A stretch of 33,330 nt of DNA. Origin: Streptomyces sp. SID3212 (GTDB lineage: Bacteria; Actinomycetota; Actinomycetes; Streptomycetales; Streptomycetaceae). Location of the stretch: NCBI RefSeq assembly GCF_009865405.1, contig NZ_WWJY01001168.1:1-33330 (forward strand), written 5' to 3'. This document shows positions 1 through 7,338 of this stretch, one piece after another. A program made the translations under genes and the position numbers. Within the stretch, counting starts at the first letter, position 1. The number at the start of each line of letters is the position of its first letter. The notes under the pieces were generated by a model. That model worked only from the letters and a program-made list of their open reading frames with translations. It was not told the origin of the DNA and made no database searches.

Positions 1-2
1 AG

Positions 3-83
3 CGGATGGACGCGCACACCGCCGCCCTCGCCGAGACACCGCCCGCCCCGGGCACCCCCCGCCGGCTGGTCGGCGCCCACTGA
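3..83 (+). CDS. C-terminal tail of an unidentified protein (partial)
   Basis: An open frame enters from the left edge and stops at TGA 81-83. Only about 26 residues are visible; they are rich in Pro and Ala and end GTPRRLVGAH. No domain can be recognised, so no function is assigned. The frame has strong third-position GC, and a hairpin follows at once (88-122), which supports a real gene end. Everything upstream is outside the window. Confidence 0.55.
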   Translation, partial: RMDAHTAALAETPPAPGTPRRLVGAH

Positions 84-87
84 CGGC

Positions 88-122
88 CCCGGTCCACGGG
101 CCGCGGAGGCGCGCGGACCGGG
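88..122 (+). terminator. Stem-loop after the left-edge gene
   Basis: CCCGGTCC (88-95) pairs perfectly with GGACCGGG (115-122). The loop of about 19 nt is GC-rich and could fold further. It begins 5 nt after the stop codon of the partial gene. There is no U-tract, which is normal for Streptomyces terminators. Its role is inferred from position and pairing. Confidence 0.5.
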
Positions 123-155
123 TGCCACACACTTCTGCCTGTCGGCAGCTTCGTT

Positions 156-197
156 AACTAAAGTTGTCGAGTTCGGCGGCGGTAACTATAGTTGTCG
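156..197 (+). promoter_or_regulatory. Leaderless promoter with twin palindromic operators
   Basis: A 14-nt block occurs twice in direct orientation, 28 bp apart: AACTAAAGTTGTCG at 156-169 and AACTATAGTTGTCG at 184-197. The core of the second copy, AACTATAGTT, is a perfect palindrome; the core of the first deviates at the centre. A good promoter is embedded: -35 TTGTCG (164-169), a 17-nt spacer, and -10 TATAGT (187-192). Only 6 nt separate the -10 from the ATG at 199, so the mRNA is probably leaderless. The two palindromes cover the -35 and -10 regions, which is the layout of a repressor or autoregulator site. The regulator may be the HTH protein encoded next; that is inference. Confidence 0.6.
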
Positions 198-198
198 T

Positions 199-735
199 AT
201 GCCTTCGACAGGGATCACCTTTGAAGAGCGCGCCGAACTGGCGAGAGCCCTTACCGATGCCCTCAACCCACTCGCGGCGGCCATTCGCTCACGCGAGTCG
301 GGCGTTCCCGAAGCGCGCATGTGGGAGGCGGACCCGGTCGAGGTGACCCTGTCCGTCCTCGCCGCCTGGAAGGTGGTGGATACGGAGGTCAAGCGACTGA
401 CGGAGATCGCGGCGGGAACGGCCGGCTCCTACGGCGCGAGTTACGAGCAGATGGGTGCGGTCTGGGGCATCACCCGGCAGGGCGCGCGCAAAAAGTGGCC
501 CGACGCGGTCCCCCGCCCCACGGCCACGGCGGCACAGGCGGGCTCGGTGCTCGCACTCTTCGGCGGTACCGCCGAACTGGTGCGCGACTCGCGGTCCGGC
601 GGCTGGGCCTGGACGGCCGAAGGCGCGGACGGGACACGCGGCGCCCCCGAGGACCACACCTGGTACGCGACGAAAGAGGAGGCCGCCGCCCATGCCGGAG
701 CCTTCCTGCGGGAGCATGCCGCCGATCCGTCGTAG
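199..735 (+). CDS. Small HTH-containing protein, possible autoregulator
   Basis: This is a 178-aa soluble protein with no signal peptide or membrane segment. Residues about 75-97 (core YEQMGAVWGITRQGARKKWP) look like a helix-turn-helix, with an AVWGITRQGA recognition-helix pattern. The N-terminal 70 residues are Ala/Glu-rich and probably helical. The C-terminal part has a W-x-W stretch (GGWAWTAEG) and a WYATKEEAAAHA segment that resembles small regulatory accessory domains. I do not recognise a named family. The ATG at 199 is chosen because a strong promoter ends 6 nt upstream, which implies leaderless translation. The twin operator at the start suggests that the product controls its own transcription. 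A 12-nt direct duplication overlaps its stop codon (731-756). Confidence 0.75.
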   Translation: MPSTGITFEERAELARALTDALNPLAAAIRSRESGVPEARMWEADPVEVTLSVLAAWKVVDTEVKRLTEIAAGTAGSYGASYEQMGAVWGITRQGARKKWPDAVPRPTATAAQAGSVLALFGGTAELVRDSRSGGWAWTAEGADGTRGAPEDHTWYATKEEAAAHAGAFLREHAADPS

Positions 736-756
736 CACCACATCCGTAGCACCACA
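731..756. repeat. Short tandem duplication across a stop codon
   Basis: CGTAGCACCACA occurs at 731-742 and again at 745-756. The first copy contains the TAG stop (733-735) of the HTH gene. This is a simple 14-bp-period duplication, probably from replication slippage. Confidence 0.7.
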
Positions 757-887
757 GTGAGGCGGACACGGAAACAGGCGACATCGCCCCCGAAGGGCGC
801 GTTCCGGTTCCTTACCGGGATGGGTACTTCACCCCCCGTACATCCAACTCCGCCCGGAACGTGGGTTTCCGCGAGCAGGCTCGTCAT

Positions 888-1967
888 GTGAAACGCATCC
901 TGGGAATCGTCCTGGCGGTGCTGCTGATCGGCGGCGTGGCAGCAGCCGTCGTGGCAGGCCGAGAGAGCCAAGGCACCAGCACGGCAACGAAGACCGTGCG
1001 TGGAGTGATCGGGTCGGAGAAGGCGGAGTTCTTCGCCGATCCCAAGGTGGTGAAAGCGCTGGCTGCCCGGGGCTTCACCGTGAAGACGGAGACCTCCGGC
1101 TCCTGGGCCATGGAGGAACTGCCCCTGGACGGGTACGACTTCGCCTTCCCCTCGTCGAAGGCCCCGGCCGACGGGCTGGTGAAGAAGTACGCGGTGCAGG
1201 GCGGACCCCTGCGTCCCTTCTACTCGCCGCTCGTGGTCGTCGCCCACCGCTCGGCCGCCCGTGTCCTCGCCGACAACGGCCTCGTCACCCTGAACAAAGG
1301 CACCTCCCGCGGCACCCTGCGGATGAAGCCGTACCTCGCGGCGGCCGGTGACGGGCGGACCTGGCAGCAGCTCAAGGGGGCAGGGTCGCACGCCGAGTTG
1401 AGCGGCACGGTCTTCATCACCAGCACTGACCCGGAGAGTTCAAGCTCCGGCGCGCTCTACCTCGCGGCCGCGTCCTACGTCGCGGACGGCGGACGCGTGG
1501 CCACCGACAAGGACGCCGTCACCCGGACGGCCCCGCTGCTCAAGAAGCTGATCTCGGTGCAGGGCGCCCAACAGACCAGCTCCGACGCGCCGTTCAGGGA
1601 CTTCATCAGCGGCGTCGGCAATCCGCTGGTGCTGGTGTACGAGTCCCAGGTCGCCTCGCTGCTGCTCCAGAAGCAGGACCCCGGCGATCTGGTGGTCCTC
1701 TACCCGGACACCACCGTCAGCAGCGACCACACCCTCGTCCCGCTCACCGAGAACGGCCGGGCGCTGGGCGAACTGCTCTCCACCGACCAGGCGTTGCGCA
1801 CGCTCGCGGTACGGCACGGCTTCCGCCCGCAGGGCGACGCGGCCGGCTTCACCGCGGCGACCGCAGGCAGCGCCGCCTATCTGAACCAGACACTTTCCGG
1901 GGTCCGCCAGGCACCCGTGCCCACCACCGAGGTGCTGCACGACATGGCCCTGCGCGCCCGGTCCTAG
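888..1967 (+). CDS. Exported substrate-binding-protein-like protein
   Basis: The product is about 359 aa from GTG 888. It opens with KR and a hydrophobic stretch (residues about 4-23, ILGIVLAVLLIGGVAAAVVAG), then a Ser/Thr-rich linker, so it is a Sec signal or N-terminal anchor with the rest outside the cell. The remainder reads like a periplasmic-type binding fold: an initial VRGVIGSEKAEFF strand-loop, YDFAFPSS, a FITSTDPESSSSG loop of the kind that contacts ligand, and LVLVYESQVASL. GTG 888 is preferred over an in-frame GTG at 861 because AGG lies at 877-879 and the signal then starts at once. It is the first gene of a packed operon with telA-like and VWA genes (26 nt to the next start). 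The ligand is unknown. Confidence is high for export and moderate for the fold. Confidence 0.75.
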   Translation: MKRILGIVLAVLLIGGVAAAVVAGRESQGTSTATKTVRGVIGSEKAEFFADPKVVKALAARGFTVKTETSGSWAMEELPLDGYDFAFPSSKAPADGLVKKYAVQGGPLRPFYSPLVVVAHRSAARVLADNGLVTLNKGTSRGTLRMKPYLAAAGDGRTWQQLKGAGSHAELSGTVFITSTDPESSSSGALYLAAASYVADGGRVATDKDAVTRTAPLLKKLISVQGAQQTSSDAPFRDFISGVGNPLVLVYESQVASLLLQKQDPGDLVVLYPDTTVSSDHTLVPLTENGRALGELLSTDQALRTLAVRHGFRPQGDAAGFTAATAGSAAYLNQTLSGVRQAPVPTTEVLHDMALRARS

Positions 1968-1993
1968 CTTCACGTCCCAGGGGGAGACACACC

Positions 1994-3160
1994 ATGAGCA
2001 ACGAACTGATCCTCACCCCGCCCGAGCCGGTCGCCCCGGTGCGCACCGAGCAGGCCGCTGGGCTCGTACCGGTGGACGACTCCGTACACGACGAGATGGC
2101 GCGGCGCGCCGCCGAGTACGTCGGGTCGCTGTCCGGGCTCGACGCCCGCTCGCCCGAATTCACCGCGCGTGTCGGGGAGATCGCGAACCTCGGGTCGGGT
2201 GAGATCCGGGGCGCCGCCCAGCAGTCCAACCGGATGCTGGACCGTACGGTACGGACCCTCGCGTCGGGCGGCGAGGACGCGCAGTCGCGCGTCTCGTCGT
2301 CCCTGGTCGAACTGCGCCGCACCGTCGAGGACTTGGACCCGCGCGACACACCCAGCAAGGGCGCGAGGCGCTTCCTCTCCAAGCTGCCCGGCGGCAACAA
2401 ACTGCGGGACCACGCGGCCAAGTACGCCTCCTCGCAGTCCACCCTCAACAAGATCGTCGGCTCGCTCCGGGGCGGCCAGGACGAACTGCGCCGCGACAAC
2501 GCCGCGTTGCACACCGAGCGCACCCGCCTGTGGGACACCATGGGCAAGCTCCAGGAGTACGCGGTCCTCACCGGCGCCCTCGACGCGGCGGTGAGCGAGC
2601 GCATCGCCGAGGCCGAGTTGGTGGACCCCGCCCAGGCGGACGCGCTGCGCGCCGACGTCCTCTTCCCGGTCCGGCAGAAGCACCAGGACCTGCTCACCCA
2701 ACTCGCCGTCTGCGCCCAGGGATACCTGGCGATGGACCTGGTGCGGCGCAACAACGAGGAACTGATCAAGGGCGTCGACCGGGCCGCCACCACCACCGTC
2801 TCCGCCCTGCGGATCGCGGTGATGCTGGCCTCGGCGCTGGAGAACCAGCGCAAGGTGACCGAGCAGGTGACCGTCCTGCGGACGACGACGGAGGACCTGA
2901 TCCGGGGCAACGCGGAGATGCTCGCCACCCAGAGCGGCGAGATCCAGCGCCTCGCGGCGGAGCCCGCGGTGGGCGCGGAGACGCTGCGCGCGGCCTTCCA
3001 CCAGATCTACACGACGCTCGACGCGATCGACACGTACAAGATCCAGGCGACGGAGTCGATGGCGGCGACGGTCGAGTCGCTGACGACGGAGTTGCAGAAC
3101 GCGAGCGCGCACCTGGAGCGGACCCGTTCGGCGGGCGTCCTGGAAGGCGGTTCGCGATGA
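1994..3160 (+). CDS. TelA-family (toxic anion resistance) protein
   Basis: The protein is 388 aa, soluble and largely helical, with the pattern of the TelA/KlaA family. Features are an N-terminal acidic/Pro-rich tail, EIRGAAQQSNRMLDR, a short basic segment LSKLPGGNKLRD near residue 130, long helices (DELRRDNAALHTERTRLWD, about 160-180), RQKHQDLLTQLAVCAQGYLA (about 230-250), and a late MLATQSGEIQRLA helix. The family was named from tellurite-resistance loci, but its molecular role is not established. It is probably cytoplasmic or membrane-associated. A GGGGAG Shine-Dalgarno lies just before the ATG at 1994. Its stop overlaps the next start (ATGA, 3157-3160), so it is translationally coupled to the VWA lipoprotein. 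Confidence 0.88.
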   Translation: MSNELILTPPEPVAPVRTEQAAGLVPVDDSVHDEMARRAAEYVGSLSGLDARSPEFTARVGEIANLGSGEIRGAAQQSNRMLDRTVRTLASGGEDAQSRVSSSLVELRRTVEDLDPRDTPSKGARRFLSKLPGGNKLRDHAAKYASSQSTLNKIVGSLRGGQDELRRDNAALHTERTRLWDTMGKLQEYAVLTGALDAAVSERIAEAELVDPAQADALRADVLFPVRQKHQDLLTQLAVCAQGYLAMDLVRRNNEELIKGVDRAATTTVSALRIAVMLASALENQRKVTEQVTVLRTTTEDLIRGNAEMLATQSGEIQRLAAEPAVGAETLRAAFHQIYTTLDAIDTYKIQATESMAATVESLTTELQNASAHLERTRSAGVLEGGSR

Positions 3161-4818
3161 GACGACTCTCGGTGGGACAAAGGGTATTGAGACGGCGGCT
3201 CCTCCGCGCCACGGCCACGATCGCCGCGCTCCTGGCGACGCTCACCGCGTGCTCCTCCGACACCACCCCGGCCCGCCCGAGCACCACGAACCAGCCGGGT
3301 GCCACGAACGGAAGCGCCGCGGACACCACGTACCGGAAGGGCACGCTCCGCGTGCTCGCGTCCAGCGAACTGTCCGACATGCAGGGCGTGTTGGACCTGG
3401 CGGAGAAGCAGACGGGCGTGAAGGTACGGCCCACCTGGACCGGCACCCTGGACGCGGCGGACCTCATCGCCTCCGGCGGCGCCGACGGGAAGTACGACGC
3501 GGTGTGGCTGTCGTCCAACGACTACCTGCGGCTGAGCCCGGGGGTCTCCCGGCGCCTCACCAACGAGACCCCGATCATGTCCTCGCCGGTCGCCCTGGGC
3601 GTCAAGGCGGCGACGGTGAAGCGGCTCGGCTGGCGGCCGGACCGGGTCACCTGGTCCCAGGTGTACGAGGCGGTCGCGGCCGGCAAGCTCACGTACGGCA
3701 TGACCGATCCCGTGCGTTCCAACTCCGGCTTCTCCGGCCTCATTTCGGTGGCCTCCGGGCTGTCCGGCGCGCAGGCGGCACTCACCGACGCCGATGTGCG
3801 CGCGGCGACGCCGAAGTTGGCGGAGTTCTTCGCGGGCCAGAAGCTCACGTCCGGTTCGTCGGGGTGGCTGGCCACCGCGTACACGCGCCACGACACCGTG
3901 GACGCGCTCGTCAACTACGAGTCCGTCCTGCTGTCCATGAACCGCGACAACCACACCGGGCTCACCGTGCTCCGCCCCAGGGACGGGGTCGTGACCGCCG
4001 ACTATCCGTTCACCCTGCTGACGTCGGCGCCCCGCGAGGCCAAGGAGGCAGGCCAGGCCCTCACCACGTACCTGCGGAGCCCGGAGGCCCAACGGGCCCT
4101 GACGGACGAGACGTTCCGCCGCCCGGTCGTCCCCTCGGTGAAGCCCGCCGCAGGTCTGGCCACCGAGAAGCGGCGCGAACTCCCCTTCCCCGGCACACGA
4201 TCGGTCGCGGACGGGCTGCTGAACGCGTACGAGAACAAGCTGCGCCGCCCCTCGCGCACGGTGTACGTCCTCGACACCTCCGGCTCGATGGAGGGCGGGC
4301 GGCTCGACCGGCTGAAGGCCGCGCTGACCACCCTGACGGGTACGGGCGACTCACCGACCGGTGACCGCTTCCGTGACCGGGAGGAGGTGACCTTCATGCC
4401 GTTCGGCGCGGAGGTGAAGCAGGTCACGACCCACACCGTCGCCCCGGGCGACCCGTCGGCGGCGCTGGACGCGATCCGCGCGGACGCCGCGTCCCTGACG
4501 GCGTCCGGCGAGACGGCGATCTACAGCAGCCTGGAGCAGGCGTACTCCCGCCTGGGGCAGGGCAGTTCGGACACCTTCACCTCGATCGTGCTGATGACGG
4601 ACGGCGAGAACACCACGGGCACGAGCGCCGGGGACTTCGACGCCTTCTACGCCCGGCTCCCGGCCGGGCAACGTACGACACCGGTCTTCCCCATCGTCTT
4701 CGGCGACTCGGACCGGGGGGAGCTGGGCCACGTCGCGGACCTCACCGGCGGCCGGCTCTTCGACGCGACGCGGGGTTCCCTGGACGGAGCATTCGAGGAG
4801 ATCCGTGGCTACCAGTAG
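3157..4818 (+). CDS. Lipoprotein with solute-binding-like and VWA domains
   Basis: The protein is 553 aa. A basic N-terminus and hydrophobic stretch end in a lipobox LTAC with Cys32, so it is probably lipid-anchored outside the membrane. Residues about 55-345 resemble an extracellular solute-binding domain (GTLRVLASSELSDM, YDAVWLSSNDYLRL, MTDPVRSNSGFSGL, FTLLTSAPREAKEAG). Residues about 368-553 form a VWA domain with a complete MIDAS: D373-x-S375-x-S377, T453 and D482 (LMTDGEN). A metal-dependent ligand or partner contact is therefore plausible. The start is ATG 3157, overlapping the telA-like stop. A longer open frame upstream is only out-of-frame read-through over telA. The last 14 nt overlap the next gene. 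The architecture matches proteins usually described as substrate-binding and VWA domain-containing; the cargo is unknown. Confidence 0.87.
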   Translation: MRRLSVGQRVLRRRLLRATATIAALLATLTACSSDTTPARPSTTNQPGATNGSAADTTYRKGTLRVLASSELSDMQGVLDLAEKQTGVKVRPTWTGTLDAADLIASGGADGKYDAVWLSSNDYLRLSPGVSRRLTNETPIMSSPVALGVKAATVKRLGWRPDRVTWSQVYEAVAAGKLTYGMTDPVRSNSGFSGLISVASGLSGAQAALTDADVRAATPKLAEFFAGQKLTSGSSGWLATAYTRHDTVDALVNYESVLLSMNRDNHTGLTVLRPRDGVVTADYPFTLLTSAPREAKEAGQALTTYLRSPEAQRALTDETFRRPVVPSVKPAAGLATEKRRELPFPGTRSVADGLLNAYENKLRRPSRTVYVLDTSGSMEGGRLDRLKAALTTLTGTGDSPTGDRFRDREEVTFMPFGAEVKQVTTHTVAPGDPSAALDAIRADAASLTASGETAIYSSLEQAYSRLGQGSSDTFTSIVLMTDGENTTGTSAGDFDAFYARLPAGQRTTPVFPIVFGDSDRGELGHVADLTGGRLFDATRGSLDGAFEEIRGYQ

Positions 4819-5413
4819 AGCGCTCGCGTTCCTCGAATCGCGCAAGAACCTCACCGGCAGCGCGTCCGCGCTGGTCGGCCTGGTGGCCACGTTCACCGGA
4901 GTGGCGGGCACGTACTGGCCGTTGGTGGTGGCGGGCCTGTACGGCGCGGGCGCCCTGATAGCGCCACCGGAACGCCCACCGACGCCGTCCTTCGACGACG
5001 CAGCCGAACAACTGACAACCCTGCGAGCCGACTTCACCACCCTGACGACCTACCTCACAGAGGTGGACCTCCCCCCGGCGGCGGCCGGCCGCCTGACGGA
5101 ACTGACCGAAGTCCTGGCCGCCCTCCTGGAACCCGGCTGGGTCGCGGACGCCCTGACCCAGGACCCGGAGGCGGTGCACACGCTGTCCCGGGCGATCCGC
5201 CAGGACATCCCGGAGTCGGTGGACACGTACGTACGCACCCGCTGGTGGACCCGCCTCCAACCCACCACGGACCCCCCGGAACGCCACCTGGAACGCCAAC
5301 TGACGGTGCTGTACGACGAGTCCCGCACCCTGGCGACGGCGCTGCGCGAGGCGGAGTCCCGCCGCCAGGAAACCCACACCCGCTACTTGGAGGACCGCAA
5401 CAAGTCCTCGTGA
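4805..5413 (+). CDS. Small membrane protein, XpaC-like by context
   Basis: The protein is 202 aa, starting at GTG 4805 inside the end of the VWA gene (14-nt overlap). Residues about 19-52 contain one long or two short hydrophobic segments (ALVGLVATFTGVAGTYWPLV, then VVAGLYGAGALIA). They are followed by a soluble helical region of about 145 residues with many Leu/Thr/Glu and a charged C-terminal helix (ESRRQETHTRYLEDRNKSS). The helical part (IRQDIPESVDTYVRTRWW) resembles the tail of XpaC-type proteins, which are encoded beside TelA in Bacillus. That link rests on context and general pattern and is not certain. It is probably a membrane partner of the TelA-like protein. It is the last gene of the operon and converges on the ATPase gene 13 nt away. 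Confidence 0.72.
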   Translation: MATSRALAFLESRKNLTGSASALVGLVATFTGVAGTYWPLVVAGLYGAGALIAPPERPPTPSFDDAAEQLTTLRADFTTLTTYLTEVDLPPAAAGRLTELTEVLAALLEPGWVADALTQDPEAVHTLSRAIRQDIPESVDTYVRTRWWTRLQPTTDPPERHLERQLTVLYDESRTLATALREAESRRQETHTRYLEDRNKSS

Positions 5414-5426
5414 GGCGCGCGGGCGT

Positions 5427-5897
5427 TCACCCCTCGTCCAGCGGAACGCTCCCGCCCAACCCCAGCAACACCCGCTCCAGCAGCCGCCGGTAGGCCGACT
5501 CGGGCGGATCCGCCGTGAGCGTGAAGACCAACCCCTTCCCCGTCATCGTCGTGACGACGGCCCACCCCGGGGCGAGGAGGTCGAGTAACTCCAGCCCGCG
5601 ACCGTGGCTGTCCAACGCGGTGTGCGGGCGCCTCTTGGGCTCGGCCTGGCTCCGGTCGTGCACCTCGATCTGGACCGAACCCTGCACCGGGGAGTGGCAG
5701 ATGAGGTCGAATCCGCCGCCGCCCGCGTGCAGCACGGCGTTGGTGGCCGTCTCGCTCACCAGCAGCTTGACGGTGTCGCGGTCCACCCACGGGTACGGCG
5801 CGTAGACGCGCCCCGCGAGGGCCCGCGCCTCCCCGACCGCGAGGGCGGTACAGGGGTACCGCTCGACCGCGAGTACGTATCGACGCTGGTCCACCAC
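5427..5897 (-). CDS. Anti-sigma-factor-like ATP-binding regulatory protein
   Basis: The protein is 156 aa with a single GHKL/HATPase_c domain of the RsbW/SpoIIAB type. The N-box is ETATNAVLHA (N53 binds Mg-ATP), the G1-like box is IEVHDRS (D81), and the glycine-rich ATP lid is SHGRGLELLDLL (97-108). No transmembrane or sensor domain is present, so it is a stand-alone cytoplasmic kinase or anti-sigma-like factor. The start is GTG 5897, with GGAGG 5 nt upstream (complement of 5903-5907). It diverges from an XRE/DUF397 pair, an arrangement repeated many times in Streptomyces (WhiJ-like and AbaA-like loci), which suggests a developmental or antibiotic-control module. The partner sigma factor cannot be read from the sequence. 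Confidence 0.87.
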   Translation of the reverse strand: MVDQRRYVLAVERYPCTALAVGEARALAGRVYAPYPWVDRDTVKLLVSETATNAVLHAGGGGFDLICHSPVQGSVQIEVHDRSQAEPKRRPHTALDSHGRGLELLDLLAPGWAVVTTMTGKGLVFTLTADPPESAYRRLLERVLLGLGGSVPLDEG

Positions 5898-6112
5898 TCG
5901 TACCTCCGGCAGTAGAGGTCATGACGGCCGTCGGGCACGCATGACACAGGGATACGCATCCCGGGCGCGTGGCACCGGTGCGCGCCACCCAGCATGAGTC
6001 GCGCGACTCGTCGCGCGCAAGTTGTACGCGGGAAGTCGCTCGGAAGAGTCATACGCGCGGGCCTGCGCGCTACGCTGCTGCCATCGGACGTCATGCCACC
6101 CGGAGGGAACCG
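5898..6112. promoter_or_regulatory. Divergent control region with two palindromes
   Basis: This 215-bp spacer separates the ATPase gene from the XRE gene. It holds a perfect 14-bp palindrome, GAGTCGCGCGACTC, at 5996-6009. It also holds an interrupted palindrome with arms GGCGCG (5964-5969) and CGCGCC (5981-5986) around CACC/GGTG. Either could bind the XRE product. A weak -10-like TACGCT lies at 6071-6076, and a strong SD GGAGGG at 6102-6107 fixes the XRE start at GTG 6113. Operator roles are inferred. Confidence 0.45.
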
Positions 6113-6988
6113 GTGCCCGTCAGCGTCAACACCAACGCGATCTTCGCCATGCGGAAGGTCGGCGGGGAGCTTGCGCGACTGCGCGAGCACGCGCGCCTCC
6201 GGCAGGACGACATCGCGGTGCGTCTGGAGTGCTCACGGCACAACATCAGCAAGATCGAACGGGGCAAGGCGTTCCCGAACCCCGACCAGCTCGAAGAGAT
6301 GCTGGAGGCGTACGGGGCGAGCGTCGACGAACGCGCCGCCCTGAGGGCCGCGATCGACCAGGGCCGGTCGTTCGGCCGCGCGTGGTACGAACGCCCCGAG
6401 ATCCAGGCCGTGTTCACGGCGGACTCGTACCGCTACCTCTACCTTGAGGACGCGGCCGAGAAGATCTTCTGCCACAGCGGCACGTATGTCCCGGGCCTCC
6501 TCCAGACCAGGGAGTACGTGGCCGCCCTGGTCGAGTTCGGGCAGCAACACGAGGCCACGGAGCACCGTGAGATCTTCATCGACGTACGGCAGAAGCGTCA
6601 GGGCGTGCTCACCCGTGAACACCCTCCCACCCTGGACGCGTTGTGCCTGGAGTCGGCCCTGAGGGCGGTGGTAGGCGGACGGGACGCCATGCGAGCCCAG
6701 CTGGACCACTTGCTGACGTCGGCCAGACGACAGCACGTCAACCTGCGCGTGATCCCGTTCGAGGCGGGCGCGGCCAGCGTCTCCAGTACACCGTTCACCA
6801 TCCTCGACTTCCCCGGCGTCGAACACCGCAGTGTGGTCTCGTCCGAGATGCAACGGGGCGACTCCGTCACCGATGAAGCGGCGACAGTCCGGCATTCGCG
6901 ACGGAGGTACGCCGACCTCGCGGCCTTCGCCCTGAGCCCCGCACTCACCGTTCAGCTCATCGAAGAGATCAAGAAAGAACTGTCGTGA
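6113..6988 (+). CDS. XRE-family regulator with DUF5753 (WhiJ-like)
   Basis: The protein is 291 aa. Residues about 17-70 are an HTH_XRE/Cro-CI domain (GELARLREHARLRQDDIAVR, then CSRHNISKIERGK). The rest matches the DUF5753 effector region: the WYERPEIQAVF segment, CHSGTYVPGLLQTREYV (a hallmark PGLLQT), RQKRQGVLTRE, LRVIPFEAGA and FTILDFPG. Such proteins pair with DUF397 proteins in Streptomyces; WhiJ, which represses development, is the characterised example. The start at GTG 6113 is set by GGAGGG 5 nt upstream. Longer upstream starts would run through the palindromic control region. Its last codons overlap the DUF397 start (GTGA, 6985-6988), giving translational coupling. Confidence 0.92.
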   Translation: MPVSVNTNAIFAMRKVGGELARLREHARLRQDDIAVRLECSRHNISKIERGKAFPNPDQLEEMLEAYGASVDERAALRAAIDQGRSFGRAWYERPEIQAVFTADSYRYLYLEDAAEKIFCHSGTYVPGLLQTREYVAALVEFGQQHEATEHREIFIDVRQKRQGVLTREHPPTLDALCLESALRAVVGGRDAMRAQLDHLLTSARRQHVNLRVIPFEAGAASVSSTPFTILDFPGVEHRSVVSSEMQRGDSVTDEAATVRHSRRRYADLAAFALSPALTVQLIEEIKKELS

Positions 6989-7239
6989 CAGCCGAATCGA
7001 AGTCAGACCTGTACGAGCAGCCCCTCCGCGGCGAGTGGGAGAAGTCCGCGTTCAGCAGCGGTTCGAGCGAGAATTGCGTGCTCGTCATGGCGATCGACGG
7101 CGGCGTCGCCCTCGGTGACTCCAAGGACCGCGACCGCGACGGCGCACTCCGCTTCACGGACGCGGAAATGCTGGCGCACATACTCGCGGTCAAGGCGGGC
7201 CAGTACGACCACCTCATCCCCCACGGCACCGAACTCTAG
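6985..7239 (+). CDS. DUF397 small partner protein
   Basis: The protein is 84 aa, a DUF397 family member. The hallmarks are visible: W-x-KSAFSSGSSENCVLV near residues 19-35 and VALGDSKDRD (about 41-50), followed by a FTDAEMLAHILAVKAGQYDH helix. These proteins act with XRE/DUF5753 regulators; some reports support direct binding that modulates DNA binding. The start is GTG 6985, overlapping the XRE stop (TGA) by four bases, so stoichiometric co-expression is likely. A stem-loop follows at 7249-7295. Confidence 0.92.
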   Translation: MTAESKSDLYEQPLRGEWEKSAFSSGSSENCVLVMAIDGGVALGDSKDRDRDGALRFTDAEMLAHILAVKAGQYDHLIPHGTEL

Positions 7240-7248
7240 AGGCTGTCG

Positions 7249-7295
7249 TTTCGCGAGACGCCGTCTCAGCCCCAAGGACGGCGTTTCACGCGAAA
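7249..7295 (+). terminator. Imperfect stem-loop after the DUF397 gene
   Basis: TTTCGCG-AG-ACGCCGTC (7249-7265) pairs with GACGGCGT-TTCA-CGCGAAA (7277-7295). This gives 8- and 7-bp helices separated by a small internal bulge, with an 11-nt loop. It lies 9 nt after the DUF397 stop and before the independently started phosphotransferase gene. Confidence 0.65.
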
Positions 7296-7338
7296 AACCC
7301 GGCGACATGAGCGAGCGCCCCCGGAATACTCGTCGCCC

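Noticed and set aside
2530..3156. Long upstream extension of the VWA lipoprotein frame
   Set aside because: It is an Arg/Gly/Pro-rich shifted frame of the telA-like gene. The real start at 3157 has a signal peptide and lipobox directly after it.
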